A DNA stretch of 64,000 nt from JAHEJJ01 sp965212205 (GCA_965212205.1 CBDBUX010000001.1:1-64000); one strand, 5' to 3'. Positions 44,712 through 54,809 are shown, counted from the first letter of the stretch. Numbers and translations are program-made. Notes: generated from the sequence alone by a model not told the origin.

Positions 44712-45568
44712 CAGAGTACATTTAGCATTTGTTCCTTGACTTTCTCCAGAGAATCCTTCATTTGTACAACCAGTTGCTGCATAGGTGCGTAATTGGCTTT
44801 ACTTCCTATCGTATTGATCTCCCTACCGATCTCCTGCGAAATGAAGCCTAATTTTTTTCCATTGGATTGCGCAGATTTCATGGTTTCTGTAAAATAACCA
44901 AGATGGTTCTGCAACCGAACTTTTTCTTCCGTAATATCGTATTTCTCGAGATAGTACATCAATTCCTGTTCAAAACGATTCTCATCAACCTCGATTTTTA
45001 AATCATCTACAGCTTTCTTCAGACGTGGCCGGATACTCCCAAGCCTTTCTGGATCCATCTCTTTTACTCGATCCAATAAACCTGTCATTTCGGCCATTCG
45101 TTCTGCGAATTCCTTTTCCAGAACCGCACCCTCTTCACTTCGAAAGGAATTAAGTTTGTCAATGGCCTTTCGGAGGGCTTCTAGAATTGCCTCATAATCT
45201 TTTTCGTTGATCTCATCACGACCAGTCTTCATCGCATCGGGCAACCGCAGCGCCATTTCCAGCAAATGTACTTCTTCGCCCTTGGCAATATTTCCTAGCT
45301 GCTCCATATACTGTTTTACCACACCTTCATTGACCTCTGAACTCATTTCATCCCCGGTAATTTCGACATAGAGACCGAAATCAATTTTACCGCGATTCAA
45401 CGCTTCAGCGATGGTCCTCCTGAGCTCCAGTTCCTTTTCCCTGTATAGCGAAGGCATCCTAACGTTAATGTCGAGGTTTTTGCTGTTGAGCGATTTTAAT
45501 TCAACGGTAATTTTCTTTGTCGGAAGCTGGATTACGTGCTTCCCGAATCCGGTCATGGATTGGATCAT
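44711..45568 (-). CDS. yicC: YicC/YloC-family endoribonuclease
   Basis: A 285-residue member of the YicC family, endoribonucleases that open single-stranded RNA through a clamp. The start MIQSMTGFGKH is conserved. The C-terminus EIGREINTIGSKANYAPMQQLVVQMKDSLEKVKEQMLNVL is the most diagnostic stretch. Pairing with gmk is common in many bacteria. It is divergent in no way from the next gene, and sits 48 nt upstream of nothing on its own strand except the DUF1080 gene. Confidence 0.93.
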   Translation of the reverse strand: MIQSMTGFGKHVIQLPTKKITVELKSLNSKNLDINVRMPSLYREKELELRRTIAEALNRGKIDFGLYVEITGDEMSSEVNEGVVKQYMEQLGNIAKGEEVHLLEMALRLPDAMKTGRDEINEKDYEAILEALRKAIDKLNSFRSEEGAVLEKEFAERMAEMTGLLDRVKEMDPERLGSIRPRLKKAVDDLKIEVDENRFEQELMYYLEKYDITEEKVRLQNHLGYFTETMKSAQSNGKKLGFISQEIGREINTIGSKANYAPMQQLVVQMKDSLEKVKEQMLNVL

Positions 45569-45616
45569 ATCTTTGGTTTGCTAGTTTCAAGTCTGGATTT
45601 CCGGTATTTTATCATA

Positions 45617-46426
45617 TTATAGTTCCCGCACCCAGATATTGCGAAAACTCACCCGGCTGTCGTCCTTATGGTCTTGTAATTTTAACGGTCCCTTCCCATG
45701 ACTGGAATTTTGGGGCCAGCCAATATACTCAGTTGTCCCTTTGATTTCCGCATGGTCTTGTACCAGAACACCATTGTGGAGCACCGTTATGGTACCAGAT
45801 TTTATTTTTTGCCCCTTTTCATTAAACTCAGGGGCGTGGTATATTATATCGTAGGTATTCCAATCCCCGCTGGGCACCGAAGCCTTAGCCAGAGGAATAT
45901 GCTGCTTGTAAACAGATCCCACCTGCCCATTCACATAGGTATCATTGTCATTATTGTCCAAAACCTGTACTTCGTATAATCCTGAGAGAAAAATTCCACT
46001 ATTAGCTCGGCTCTGACCATCTCTGCGAACTTCTTCGGGAGACTTCCATTCTAGATGGAGTTGAACACTCCCGAAATGTTGCTTTGTTTGTATGTCTCCT
46101 GCCTGATCTTTTACAGTCATTGTACCATTTTTGTTCAGGTACCAATCAGCTGCCGTGCTGTCTTCTGAACTTATCCAGGCTTCCAGACTGGTTCCGTCGA
46201 AAAGTACAATGGCATCACTGGGTGCACCATTGAGCGCAAATGGCAACACTTTTGGAGGTACCGGTTCATATACTTCCGTGGCTTCAGGAACCTCTGGGGC
46301 ATCGCCTTGATATTCTTCATGAACGATCACATTTTCATCGATCATTTCCTTGTCAACAGCGTCTTCAACACCTTCACGGCAGGAAAAGATCAAACAGAGG
46401 CTTATAAAAGAAATGATGTATTTCAT
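45617..46426 (-). CDS. DUF1080 lipoprotein (3-keto-glycoside hydrolase/lyase family)
   Basis: A lipoprotein of 269 residues. The start at 46426 gives a short signal with lipobox IFSC (Cys at about 14), which the longer upstream start at 46507 would not. An Asp/Glu/Pro-rich linker is followed by a DUF1080 domain (about 70-268), with the concanavalin-like stretch DGTSLEAWI, SEDSTAADWY and EWKSPEEVRRDGQSRANSGIFLSG. Family members act on 3-keto-glycosides. It lies in the sugar-oxidation cluster next to an isomerase. Confidence 0.88.
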   Translation of the reverse strand: MKYIISFISLCLIFSCREGVEDAVDKEMIDENVIVHEEYQGDAPEVPEATEVYEPVPPKVLPFALNGAPSDAIVLFDGTSLEAWISSEDSTAADWYLNKNGTMTVKDQAGDIQTKQHFGSVQLHLEWKSPEEVRRDGQSRANSGIFLSGLYEVQVLDNNDNDTYVNGQVGSVYKQHIPLAKASVPSGDWNTYDIIYHAPEFNEKGQKIKSGTITVLHNGVLVQDHAEIKGTTEYIGWPQNSSHGKGPLKLQDHKDDSRVSFRNIWVREL

Positions 46427-46507
46427 TGTACAGTTCTTTGATTTTGATATTCCGAAAGGTAAAGAGGTAATTCTAACCATAAAAAATGTATTGTTCATAT
46501 AATTCAA

Positions 46508-47563
46508 TTATAACCCAAGTATTTTACGAAGCATTTCTTTGTCGATGTCACCTCCGGCGAAGTCGTCGAATGTCTTTTGAGTAGCTTCTATAATATGATC
46601 CTGAATAAATATAGCTCCCTCACGTGCCCCTTGTTCCGGGCTTTTTATACAACATTCCCACTCCATCACGGCCCATACATCGCATCCGTACTGAGTTAAT
46701 TTCGAAAATATCGTCTTGAAATCTATCTGGCCATCGCCCAGGGAGCGATATCTACCTGCGCGGTCGCCCCAGTCGTTATAACCTCCGAAGGCGCCCTTTT
46801 TACCGGTTGGGTTAAATTCTGAGTCTTTTACATGAAAAGATTTAATAAACTCGTGATAGTGATCGATATAGGTGATATAATCTAGTTGTTGAAGTACAAA
46901 ATGACTCGGATCGTACAGGATGTTTACACGTTTGTGATTTCCGGTTGCCTTCAGAAACCGCTCAAAGGTATCCCCATCGTGAAGATCTTCTCCCGGATGG
47001 ATCTCATAACAGACATCAACCCCCTCTTGATCGAAATGATCCAGGATAGGCATCCAGCGCCTGGCCAATTCTTCAAAACCCATTTCTACCAGACCCGGAG
47101 GGCGTTGGGGCCATGGATGCCAGGTATGCCAAAGCAAAGCTCCAGAAAAGGTCGCGTGTGCTGAAATTCCCAGTCTCCTGCTGGCTGTTGCTGCTTTTTT
47201 TACCACATCTACCGCCCATTCTGTTCGCGCCTTTGGATTGTTCTTAAAGGCGGCGGGTGCAAAGTTATCGAACATCAGATCATATGCAGGATGAACAGCT
47301 ACTAATTGTCCCTGAAGATGTGTGGAAAGTTCAGTGATTTCCAATCCGTAAGAGTTGATTTTCCCTTTGAGTTCATCGCAATAAGTCTGGCTTTCTGCAG
47401 CTTTATCCAGGTCTATTAGAAATTTTTCCCAAGTAGGTATCTGAATCCCTTTATAACCCAGATCAGCAGCCCACTGACACATTCCTTCCAGGGAATTAAA
47501 CGGCGGCTGACTGTCGACAAACTGGGCAAGAAATACAGCAGGGCCTTTGATAGTTCTCATCAT
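46508..47563 (-). CDS. Sugar phosphate isomerase/epimerase (TIM barrel), cytoplasmic
   Basis: A 351-residue xylose-isomerase-like TIM barrel without signal peptide. Metal-binding residues are expected in YEIHPGEDLHDGDTF, NILYDPSHFVLQ (Asp, His), IKSFHVKDSEF and VMEWECC (Glu). Such enzymes isomerise or epimerise sugars and keto-sugars. It precedes the DUF1080 lipoprotein on the same strand, so the two are likely co-transcribed. Of the three TIM barrels in this cluster it is the only one without an export signal. Confidence 0.88.
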   Translation of the reverse strand: MMRTIKGPAVFLAQFVDSQPPFNSLEGMCQWAADLGYKGIQIPTWEKFLIDLDKAAESQTYCDELKGKINSYGLEITELSTHLQGQLVAVHPAYDLMFDNFAPAAFKNNPKARTEWAVDVVKKAATASRRLGISAHATFSGALLWHTWHPWPQRPPGLVEMGFEELARRWMPILDHFDQEGVDVCYEIHPGEDLHDGDTFERFLKATGNHKRVNILYDPSHFVLQQLDYITYIDHYHEFIKSFHVKDSEFNPTGKKGAFGGYNDWGDRAGRYRSLGDGQIDFKTIFSKLTQYGCDVWAVMEWECCIKSPEQGAREGAIFIQDHIIEATQKTFDDFAGGDIDKEMLRKILGL

Positions 47564-47828
47564 TTTGATCTCTTCGATTTAGGTTCAACGGATGGGTTGG
47601 TTTTCATAATTAAGCCCTATATTTAGGCAGGCGTATCGAAATGAAGCATTCCTTCGGTAAGTCATAAATATAGGAAATAGAAAAGAAATAATGACCAATA
47701 GCTAAGACTAAGGACAAGAGTGACCAAAGCACTGTCTTTTAGGGTTGGAATATTCAGGGTGGCAGCTGTATTTCCAACGGTAGTAACAAGGATCATGAAA
47801 CTTCATAAAACGAAATTACTGAGTGTAA

Positions 47829-48293
47829 ATGAATAATGCTTCGGCCAGAGATTTATGGGGCGACTTTCTGGATTCACATCTTGAATACGCCTTTGCAGAT
47901 GAGCCCAGGGTTACCTATTTCTGTGATAATGAAAAGGAGGCCAATCAATGTCTGAAATTGGTGCTAAAAGGCACAAAGCGTGCCACCTCACACTCTCTAT
48001 TAGGGCTACAGCTACGGAAAGAACGGCTGCCCAAAATTGGTGATTTCACTATCATTACCGACTGGAAAGGTAATGCCCGATGCATTGTGCGCACTGTGGC
48101 GGTTCGTTTAAAACCATTTTTCAGCATTCGTGGTTCCTATGCCAAAATTGAGGGTGAGGGAGATAAGTCTCTCGACTATTGGAAAAAGTCTCACTGGGAT
48201 TATTATACAAGGGAACTTGAGCCTTTTGGGCGTAAGCCGGTAGACAGCATGATCGTCGTATGTGAGATCTTTGAGAAAGTTTTTGTGAAATAG
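47829..48293 (+). CDS. ASCH-domain protein
   Basis: A 154-residue protein with an ASCH domain, an RNA-binding-like fold related to PUA. Recognisable parts are the conserved GTKRATSHSL (about 50-59), the LPKIGDFTIITDWKGNARCIVRT strand pair and the final VCEIFEKVF. Its role is not known; ASCH proteins are proposed to bind RNA or act as amidohydrolases on modified bases. It stands alone on the plus strand inside the sugar cluster and looks unrelated to it. Confidence 0.87.
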   Translation: MNNASARDLWGDFLDSHLEYAFADEPRVTYFCDNEKEANQCLKLVLKGTKRATSHSLLGLQLRKERLPKIGDFTIITDWKGNARCIVRTVAVRLKPFFSIRGSYAKIEGEGDKSLDYWKKSHWDYYTRELEPFGRKPVDSMIVVCEIFEKVFVK

Positions 48294-48306
48294 AATTCAT
48301 CCTGCT

Positions 48307-49443
48307 TTATTCCAGATCAACCCAAATGTTCCCTCCTTTGTGCGAGTGTACAGTGGCTTCGATAAAGTTCATTCCCCTAACCCCGTCTATTATAGTTGGG
48401 AATTCTCCATCATTATACTCCTCACCACGAATTGCTTTGGCTGCTCCCAAATAAATATTCGCCATCGAATCAAAAATACCTTCCGGATGCCCTGGTGGTA
48501 ATTTCGTTCCCGAAAGCGATAACTCACTATTGTACGAATGTCCGGGTTTTAAAACTCTTAAAGCCTCTGTATCACTGGTCATATAAAGGTAGTTCGGATT
48601 TTCCTGCTCCCAGAAAAAGCCCGCTTTTTCCCCATAAATATTGATCGTTAATGCATTTTCCTCGCCTGTGGCGACCTGGCTGCTACGGATCAGTCCTTTG
48701 ATATGATTTCCCATACGGATCAGGACAGTGCCATCTACATCCATCTGGTTGTCGTCGTAGAGATAGTTGAAGTCGCAGAGTACAGAATTAATTTTCAGTC
48801 CGGTGGTATACTCAATCAGATTGAAGGCATGAACGCCTATATCACCCATACATGAACTGATTCCTGCTTTCTTGGGATCCAAACGCCAAACAGTCTTGCG
48901 AACCTCCGGATCATGGATTACCGGGTTTATCCAACCCTGATAATAACTGGCGTCCACTTTGTGGATTTTACCAAGTGCACCCGCTTTGATCATTTCCCTC
49001 ATCTGCCTTACCATAGGATATCCAGTATAAGTATGGGTGAGTGCAAATACGGTTCCGGCCTTCTGATGGGCCTGTTGTAAGATCTTGGCTTCCTCCAGGG
49101 TAGTGGTCATCGGTTTTTCACAAATCACATGGAATCCATTGTCGAGCAGTTTCTTGGCCATGGGGAAATGCAGGAAATTGGGGGTTTGTACAGAACATAC
49201 TTGCATTCGCTCTTCCGTAGGAAGTTTCATCTCCTCCTCTACCATCGTATCAAAATCTTTATAGATCCTATTTACAGGCAGATCAATTTCCCTGGCAAAC
49301 GCCTTGCTCTTTTCAAAATCCGGATTAAATACGGCCGTTACAATCTGATAGTTGTCGTTGATATGAGAGGCTACACGGTGTAATACTCCTATGAGCGAAT
49401 CACCTCCGCCCCCTAAAATTCCCAGTCTGATTTTCTTTGGCAT
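48307..49443 (-). CDS. Gfo/Idh/MocA-family oxidoreductase
   Basis: A 378-residue NAD(P)-dependent oxidoreductase. The Rossmann motif is LGILGGGGDSLIG (8-20). The family EKPMTTTLEEA (about 107-117) follows, with the catalytic Lys in EKP. A C-terminal dimer domain with GISSCMGDIGVHAFNLIEY carries the His. There is no signal peptide. It likely oxidises a sugar or inositol-type hydroxyl, or reduces a 3-keto-sugar, in the cytoplasm. It is the second gene after the NupG-like transporter (7-nt gap). Confidence 0.9.
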   Translation of the reverse strand: MPKKIRLGILGGGGDSLIGVLHRVASHINDNYQIVTAVFNPDFEKSKAFAREIDLPVNRIYKDFDTMVEEEMKLPTEERMQVCSVQTPNFLHFPMAKKLLDNGFHVICEKPMTTTLEEAKILQQAHQKAGTVFALTHTYTGYPMVRQMREMIKAGALGKIHKVDASYYQGWINPVIHDPEVRKTVWRLDPKKAGISSCMGDIGVHAFNLIEYTTGLKINSVLCDFNYLYDDNQMDVDGTVLIRMGNHIKGLIRSSQVATGEENALTINIYGEKAGFFWEQENPNYLYMTSDTEALRVLKPGHSYNSELSLSGTKLPPGHPEGIFDSMANIYLGAAKAIRGEEYNDGEFPTIIDGVRGMNFIEATVHSHKGGNIWVDLE

Positions 49444-49450
49444 ATTTCAA

Positions 49451-50680
49451 CTACTTTTTGTATTCAATTTTTTCATTCTTAAACAATAATGTGAAGAGAA
49501 CCGTTACGGCTAAAGCAAACATGGCCGGAACTATCCAAATATTCTCCCAACGATGAACATTTTCGCCCTCGGCATAAAAATCTGTAACCTGCCCCGCAAT
49601 CCAAAAACCAATAAGCATGCCTAGTCCATAAGTGGCTAAAGTGATCAGTCCCTGTGCCGCACTCTTATATTTTAACCCGGCTTTGGTATCGGTATAGATC
49701 TGGCCCGATACAAAGAAGAAATCATAACAAATACCGTGTAATGCTATCCCTATTAATAGCATAAATACCAAATCGCCGGCATTGCCATAGGCAAACAGCA
49801 AATATCTGAGTGTCCAGGCGATCATCCCAAAGAGAATTGTTCTCTTAAAACCGAATCTGGTAAAAAACGATGGTAAGAGCAACATGAATACAACTTCCGA
49901 GGCCTGGCCAATAGTCAGCTTGCCGGCGGGGTTAGATACGCCGATTTCTCCAAGGAACTGGCCTGCATGCTGATAATAAAATGCCAGCGGAATACAAATA
50001 AGAACAGAGGCGATGAAGAAAACCAGAAAATTTCGGTCCTTTAAAAGTTTAAGGGCGTCCAAGCCTAGGATATGGGATACAGACACTTTTTCATTTTTGG
50101 AGGACAAAGGCGGTGTTTTGGGCAATGTGAAACTAAAAAGGCCTAACAATAAGGAGGCCCCTCCGCTCATTAAAAAAGTATTTTTCAATATCCCCTGAGA
50201 GACATTGACTTCCGAATCCCACATAAAAATATAGCTTATTACAAGGCCTGCCACAATCCAGCCGATAGTGCCAAAGACCCTGACATTTGCGAATTGTTTA
50301 GCAGGGTTATCCATTTGATTGAAGGACACCGAATTTACCAAAGCAAGTGTTGGCATATAAAGTATCATATACCCAAGGATATAGGGGAAAAACACTGAAA
50401 AATCTGTAGCATTTGCAATCTGATACATTAAAAAGGCCCCGATAAGGTGCAGGACACCGAGGATTTTTTCTGCATTGAAATACCTGTCGGCAATCAATCC
50501 AATAATAAAAGGTGCAATTATTGCTCCCCAGGATTGGGATGAATAAGCCATCGCTATTTCCGCGCCCGTAGATTTAAGTGTATTTGGTAAATATATTCCC
50601 ATAGTAACAAACCAACCTCCCCAAATAAAAAATTCAAGGAACATCATTATCGATAGTTGAATTTTAGTTTTCGGAGACAT
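49451..50680 (-). CDS. NupG/XapB-like MFS transporter
   Basis: A 409-residue, twelve-segment major-facilitator protein of the nucleoside:H+ symporter branch. It begins with MSPKTKIQLSIMMFLEFFIWGGWF, followed by NVRVFGTIGWIVAGL after the TM4 region. Members in this phylum often lie in sugar clusters, so the substrate may be a (keto-)glycoside rather than a nucleoside. It precedes Gfo/Idh/MocA by 7 nt and follows the DinB gene by 15 nt, all in one operon. Confidence 0.86.
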   Translation of the reverse strand: MSPKTKIQLSIMMFLEFFIWGGWFVTMGIYLPNTLKSTGAEIAMAYSSQSWGAIIAPFIIGLIADRYFNAEKILGVLHLIGAFLMYQIANATDFSVFFPYILGYMILYMPTLALVNSVSFNQMDNPAKQFANVRVFGTIGWIVAGLVISYIFMWDSEVNVSQGILKNTFLMSGGASLLLGLFSFTLPKTPPLSSKNEKVSVSHILGLDALKLLKDRNFLVFFIASVLICIPLAFYYQHAGQFLGEIGVSNPAGKLTIGQASEVVFMLLLPSFFTRFGFKRTILFGMIAWTLRYLLFAYGNAGDLVFMLLIGIALHGICYDFFFVSGQIYTDTKAGLKYKSAAQGLITLATYGLGMLIGFWIAGQVTDFYAEGENVHRWENIWIVPAMFALAVTVLFTLLFKNEKIEYKK

Positions 50681-50695
50681 TCTTGGATCGTCTGG

Positions 50696-51139
50696 TTAAC
50701 GCTTGTAGAAGATATAATCCAGTTTGAGTGGATCAATTCCTTCATTCCTGAAATCCATAGCGATCTGTGAGCGGTGATGGGTTGAATGGTTGATTATATG
50801 GAAAAGAATGTCTTGCAGGGTATTGGTAAACAGTCTGCCTTCGGTGTTCTCGTAATCGATCCTTATTTCGAAGTTATCCGTTTTAGTGATAATCTCGAAG
50901 GAGCTACGTTGGTTTTCATAATGAATATCCCCCCAGTCTTCAATAGGATGTTCCTGCCAGACTTCATAAAGCACCGGCGAGCCTAAAACCCTGGCATTCC
51001 AAATATGATGGGCATTGAGAATATGGCTGAAGAGAGAAGCACTTTTTTCGGGTACTTTATCTAGCTTCTGGCATTCTTCGATAAGCTTTTTATTGCTGTG
51101 AAAATTGTAGTCAAAGAGTTGATCTAGAAATGACTTCAT
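50696..51139 (-). CDS. DinB-family protein
   Basis: A 147-residue four-helix DinB/YfiT-like protein. The three metal-binding His are in HILNAHHIWNAR (near residue 45) and HHRSQ (near 117-121). Family members are thiol transferases or metal enzymes of mostly unknown role. It lies between a TIM-barrel lipoprotein and the transporter within the same operon (14-15 nt gaps). Its role in sugar metabolism is not evident. Confidence 0.85.
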   Translation of the reverse strand: MKSFLDQLFDYNFHSNKKLIEECQKLDKVPEKSASLFSHILNAHHIWNARVLGSPVLYEVWQEHPIEDWGDIHYENQRSSFEIITKTDNFEIRIDYENTEGRLFTNTLQDILFHIINHSTHHRSQIAMDFRNEGIDPLKLDYIFYKR

Positions 51140-51153
51140 AAGGTTAAGCCCCT

Positions 51154-52152
51154 TTAAGGGAGATTTTTAGCGGCCTCGATCAACAAGTCCCTTGTCGCAA
51201 TGATGCCTTCTTCTTCACTTAACTCATTACCTTCATATTCCACTCCTATAAAGCCGGTATAACCAGCACTTTTTACAATTTCAAGCATTTTTACATAATC
51301 GATCTCGGTTTCATTGCCTGCGGCATCAAAATTATGTGATTTAGCACTCACAGCCTTCGCGTGTGGCATGAGTTCTTTGACCCCCTTATAGAAATCGTAC
51401 TGCTCGGCACATCCTTTGCTATAATCAGCCGGATCATTCCGCCGGATGCAGAAATTGCCAAAGTCGGGCAGGGTTCCACAATTATCCATCCCCACTTTCT
51501 CCATAACCTCGGCTAACATAGCTGCATTGGAGGAAAGTCCGCCATGATTCTCAACAGTTATATTAATTCCTTTATCTTTTGCATAAGTCGACAGCGCGCT
51601 GAGTCCGGCAATAGAGTTCGCCATCCATTCTTCAGGGTCATCACTTCCGGATAGGTTTACACGAATGGCATGACAGCCCATGGCTGCCGCTGCATCGACC
51701 CATTTGTAATGGTTTTCCACAGCCTGCTGCCTTTTCTCTGCATCCGAGGTCGACAGGTCTCCTTCACGATCTACCATGATAAGTACATTGGTGAGTCCGT
51801 GCTTTTGGGCTTCCTCATTAGATTTTTTAATAAAGGAATCCATAGCCTCTTGCGAATATCCCGCTGCTCCCAGTTCAGCTGCATAAAGCTGACTTACATA
51901 TTCCAGCCCTGAAAATCCCCAATTTTTCGCCTTTTGGGCAAAACTATATGGATCAACCCCATCGTCTATGATCATTCTATGCATAGACCATTGTGCCAGG
52001 GAAAGTGTAAAAAAGGGCACGGCCTCACTCATAACTTCAACCTCTGTTGATTCCTGTTCTGATTTTTTTTGCTGCTTGCAGGAATAGCTAATTAAAACGA
52101 TAAAAGCCAACCCGGCCAGCGCACAGTTGCGTACAAAACTCTTTCTTTTCAT
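51154..52152 (-). CDS. TIM-barrel sugar isomerase/epimerase lipoprotein
   Basis: A 332-residue protein with an export signal carrying a basic start (MKRKSFVRN) and lipobox ISYSC. The body is a xylose-isomerase-like TIM barrel (LSLAQWSMHRMI, then VENHGGLSSNAAML, CGTLPDFGNFCI and GVEYEG at the end, with Glu and Asp ligands). It is probably periplasmic and anchored, alongside the DUF1080 lipoprotein. It is the first gene of a leftward operon with DinB, the transporter and Gfo/Idh/MocA, divergent from the GMC operon. Confidence 0.88.
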   Translation of the reverse strand: MKRKSFVRNCALAGLAFIVLISYSCKQQKKSEQESTEVEVMSEAVPFFTLSLAQWSMHRMIIDDGVDPYSFAQKAKNWGFSGLEYVSQLYAAELGAAGYSQEAMDSFIKKSNEEAQKHGLTNVLIMVDREGDLSTSDAEKRQQAVENHYKWVDAAAAMGCHAIRVNLSGSDDPEEWMANSIAGLSALSTYAKDKGINITVENHGGLSSNAAMLAEVMEKVGMDNCGTLPDFGNFCIRRNDPADYSKGCAEQYDFYKGVKELMPHAKAVSAKSHNFDAAGNETEIDYVKMLEIVKSAGYTGFIGVEYEGNELSEEEGIIATRDLLIEAAKNLP

Positions 52153-52312
52153 AAGTTAGTGTTCAAGAAATTCTTAGTAATCCGTTGAGAAAAGTATTGA
52201 TGAATTCTCTAAACCGGGGTTACTAAATCCCGTTTTTTATAAATTCAATCAACACATAAAAATTGTGATAATTCTGCATTTTCTGCTTCTGATAAATGTA
52301 GAAATTTAATTT

Positions 52313-52320
52313 TATATTTG
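52313..52320 (+). promoter_or_regulatory. -7 element of the GMC operon
   Basis: TATATTTG matches TAnnTTTG, 30 nt before the ATG at 52351. No convincing TTTG lies at the -33 distance. Confidence 0.5.
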
Positions 52321-52350
52321 AGACTTCTATAAAATAAATAATTCTATTGC

Positions 52351-54063
52351 ATGGGTAAATTCTATTATAACCAGGAACAGGAATCATATGATGCCATTGT
52401 GGTAGGCACAGGTATCAGTGGTGGCTGGGCTTCTAAGGAATTATGCGAGAATGGGCTAAAAACGCTGGTGTTGGAAAGAGGCCCAATGGTGACGCATATC
52501 GAGGATTATAAAACGGCACATATGGATCCGTGGGACTTTCCATTGCAGGGACAAATTTCCAGTGAAGAACAAGCCAAACAGTTGAAACAAGCCCGAACTG
52601 GTTATACCACCAGGCCAGATCATAATCATTGGTTCGTGAACGACCTGGAGCATCCTTATAACGAAATAAAAAGATTCGACTGGATGCGGGGCTACCACGT
52701 AGGAGGACGTTCCATAACCTGGGGTAGACATAGTTACCGTTTTAGCGAATTGGATTTTAAGGCCAACAGCATAGATGGTCATGGGGTGGACTGGCCCGTA
52801 CGCTATAAAGACATCGCTCCCTGGTATGATAAAGTGGAATCATATATCGGTGTTACAGGTGAACTGTTAGGGCTTCCGCAACTTCCCGACGGCCAATTTG
52901 AACCGATGATGGAATTGAATTGTGCAGAACAGTATGTGAGGGAAAAGATAGGCGAACATTTTGAGGACAGGGTCGTGACTGCCGGCAGAGTAGCTCATAT
53001 TAATAGCGATAAGAAGTTCGAAGGAAGGGTACGTTGCCAGTTTCGGAACCGTTGTATGCGAGGATGTCCTTTCGGAGCCTATTTCAGCAGCCTCTCTTCG
53101 ACATTGCCGGCAGCAGAGAAAACAGGAAATTTAACCCTTAGACCCGATGCCGTAGTACACGAGATCATGTATGATCCTGATACCAAAAAGGCTACAGGTG
53201 TACGAGTAATAGACAGGGTAAGCAAAGAAACGTTTGAATTCAAGGCCAGGGTAATTTTCCTATGCGCCTCGGCTATTGCTTCTACCGCGATTTTGATGCA
53301 ATCCAAATCGGATCGATTCCCGAACGGATTGGGTAATGACTCAGACCAATTGGGCCGAAACATTATGGACCATCACCTGGGGTCTGGTGCAAGAGGAAAA
53401 CTTGAAGGATATACAGATAAGTATTATAAAGGTCGTAAGCCTGGGGGTATCTATGTCCCAAGATTCAGAAATCTTGGAGGCTCGTCCAATACAGACAAGT
53501 TTGTAAGAGGTTATGGTTATCAGGGAGGCGGTAGCCGTAATGACTGGAAAGACACCGTTGCCGAACTATCCTTCGGTAAATCGTTAAAAGAGGCAATCCT
53601 CAAACCAGGAGGATGGCAATTTGGAATGACCGGATTTGGTGAAATTCTTCCTTATCAGGATAATCGGATGACACTGGACTATGATAAGTTAGACGGTTGG
53701 GGTTTGCCAACAGTAACCTTTGATGCCGGGTTTAAGGAAAACGAATGGAAAATGCGGGAGGACATCAAAGAACAAGCTTTTGATATGCTTACCAAAGCAG
53801 GATTAAAAGATGTTGAGGTATACGATGATCCCAAGGCTATCGGTATCGGAATTCATGAGATGGGTACAGCACGTATGGGAAAAGATCCCAAGACTTCAGT
53901 GCTCAATGGTTATAATCAGATACATGCTGTAAAAAATGTATACGTCACAGACGGGGCATTTATGACCTCAGCTTCCTGTGTCAACCCTTCACTCACCTAT
54001 ATGGCCTTCTCGGCAAGAGCAGCAAATCATGCAGCACAAGAACTTAAAAAAGGAAATATCTGA
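52351..54063 (+). CDS. GMC-family FAD dehydrogenase with [3Fe-4S]-type motif
   Basis: A 570-residue GMC oxidoreductase. The FAD motif VGTGISGG is near 18-25. The Cys pattern C-x5-C-x3-C (Cys229, Cys235, Cys239, in CQFRNRCMRGCPFGA) matches the iron-sulfur motif of FAD glucose and glucoside 3-dehydrogenases. The C-terminal His-Asn-type active site is in MGTARMGKDP and CVNPSLTYMAFSARAA. No signal peptide is seen, but the small partner gene next to it has a TAT-like signal and could carry it. Probably a glucoside 3-dehydrogenase catalytic subunit. Confidence 0.88.
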   Translation: MGKFYYNQEQESYDAIVVGTGISGGWASKELCENGLKTLVLERGPMVTHIEDYKTAHMDPWDFPLQGQISSEEQAKQLKQARTGYTTRPDHNHWFVNDLEHPYNEIKRFDWMRGYHVGGRSITWGRHSYRFSELDFKANSIDGHGVDWPVRYKDIAPWYDKVESYIGVTGELLGLPQLPDGQFEPMMELNCAEQYVREKIGEHFEDRVVTAGRVAHINSDKKFEGRVRCQFRNRCMRGCPFGAYFSSLSSTLPAAEKTGNLTLRPDAVVHEIMYDPDTKKATGVRVIDRVSKETFEFKARVIFLCASAIASTAILMQSKSDRFPNGLGNDSDQLGRNIMDHHLGSGARGKLEGYTDKYYKGRKPGGIYVPRFRNLGGSSNTDKFVRGYGYQGGGSRNDWKDTVAELSFGKSLKEAILKPGGWQFGMTGFGEILPYQDNRMTLDYDKLDGWGLPTVTFDAGFKENEWKMREDIKEQAFDMLTKAGLKDVEVYDDPKAIGIGIHEMGTARMGKDPKTSVLNGYNQIHAVKNVYVTDGAFMTSASCVNPSLTYMAFSARAANHAAQELKKGNI

Positions 54064-54806
54064 TGAAAAGGAGAAATGCGCTTAAGAATATTGGAATGGT
54101 CATGGGATACTCAGTGGCAACCCCTACACTGGTTAGTCTCGTTCAAAGTTGTAAGGAAGAAGTAGCCATAGATTGGCAACCAAATTTTTTCCGTCCTGAA
54201 GAAGGGCAAATCTTAAAATTGATGGTCGATGTTTTTTTGCCAAAAACCGATACTCCATCGGCTTCAGAGCTCAATGTTCATGTATTTATCGATGGATTGG
54301 CAGACAAGGTAATGTACGGTGAGGAGGAGTTTTTAAATCTTCCATTAAATAAGCAAAACATCGAGAACATTGAAGACCGTTATGTCGATACCGGATATTT
54401 TATCAGACATAGCCGGGATTTTTTTAGAACAACACTGAATGCATTTATCACTCGCGCTCTGGATCAAGCGGGGAAAGAAGATATTCTTGAATTGACAAGT
54501 CCAGATCTGGAAAAGACCTTGCAATCTGTGTATTCGATCTACAAGGCCCAGGAAGATTCAAGAGAAAAAGTGTTACAGGCCTACATCAAAGGGATTTTCA
54601 CCAAGCAGACAGCCCCTCCGCTAAACGACGATCAGATGACCTGTGTTTTCATTGAATCGATGAGAGATATGACTATTATGGGTTATAAAACCACAGAATA
54701 TGTGGGCGAAAATTTGCTGGTGTATCAACCAATTCCGGGGGAGTATATTTCGTGTGGGGATCTTGAAGAACTCACTGGTGGCAAGGCGTACTCTATAGTC
54801 TGGTGA
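54063..54806 (+). CDS. Gluconate 2-dehydrogenase subunit 3-like small subunit
   Basis: A 247-residue protein of the gluconate-2-dehydrogenase subunit 3 family. It has an N-terminal twin-arginine-like signal (MKRRNALKNIG, then a hydrophobic stretch to SLVQSC, which also forms a lipobox). In characterised GMC dehydrogenases this subunit carries the TAT signal and escorts the catalytic subunit across the membrane. Its start overlaps the GMC stop by one base. A cytochrome c partner, usual in such enzymes, is not in this window. Confidence 0.88.
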   Translation: MKRRNALKNIGMVMGYSVATPTLVSLVQSCKEEVAIDWQPNFFRPEEGQILKLMVDVFLPKTDTPSASELNVHVFIDGLADKVMYGEEEFLNLPLNKQNIENIEDRYVDTGYFIRHSRDFFRTTLNAFITRALDQAGKEDILELTSPDLEKTLQSVYSIYKAQEDSREKVLQAYIKGIFTKQTAPPLNDDQMTCVFIESMRDMTIMGYKTTEYVGENLLVYQPIPGEYISCGDLEELTGGKAYSIVW

Positions 54807-54809
54807 TCC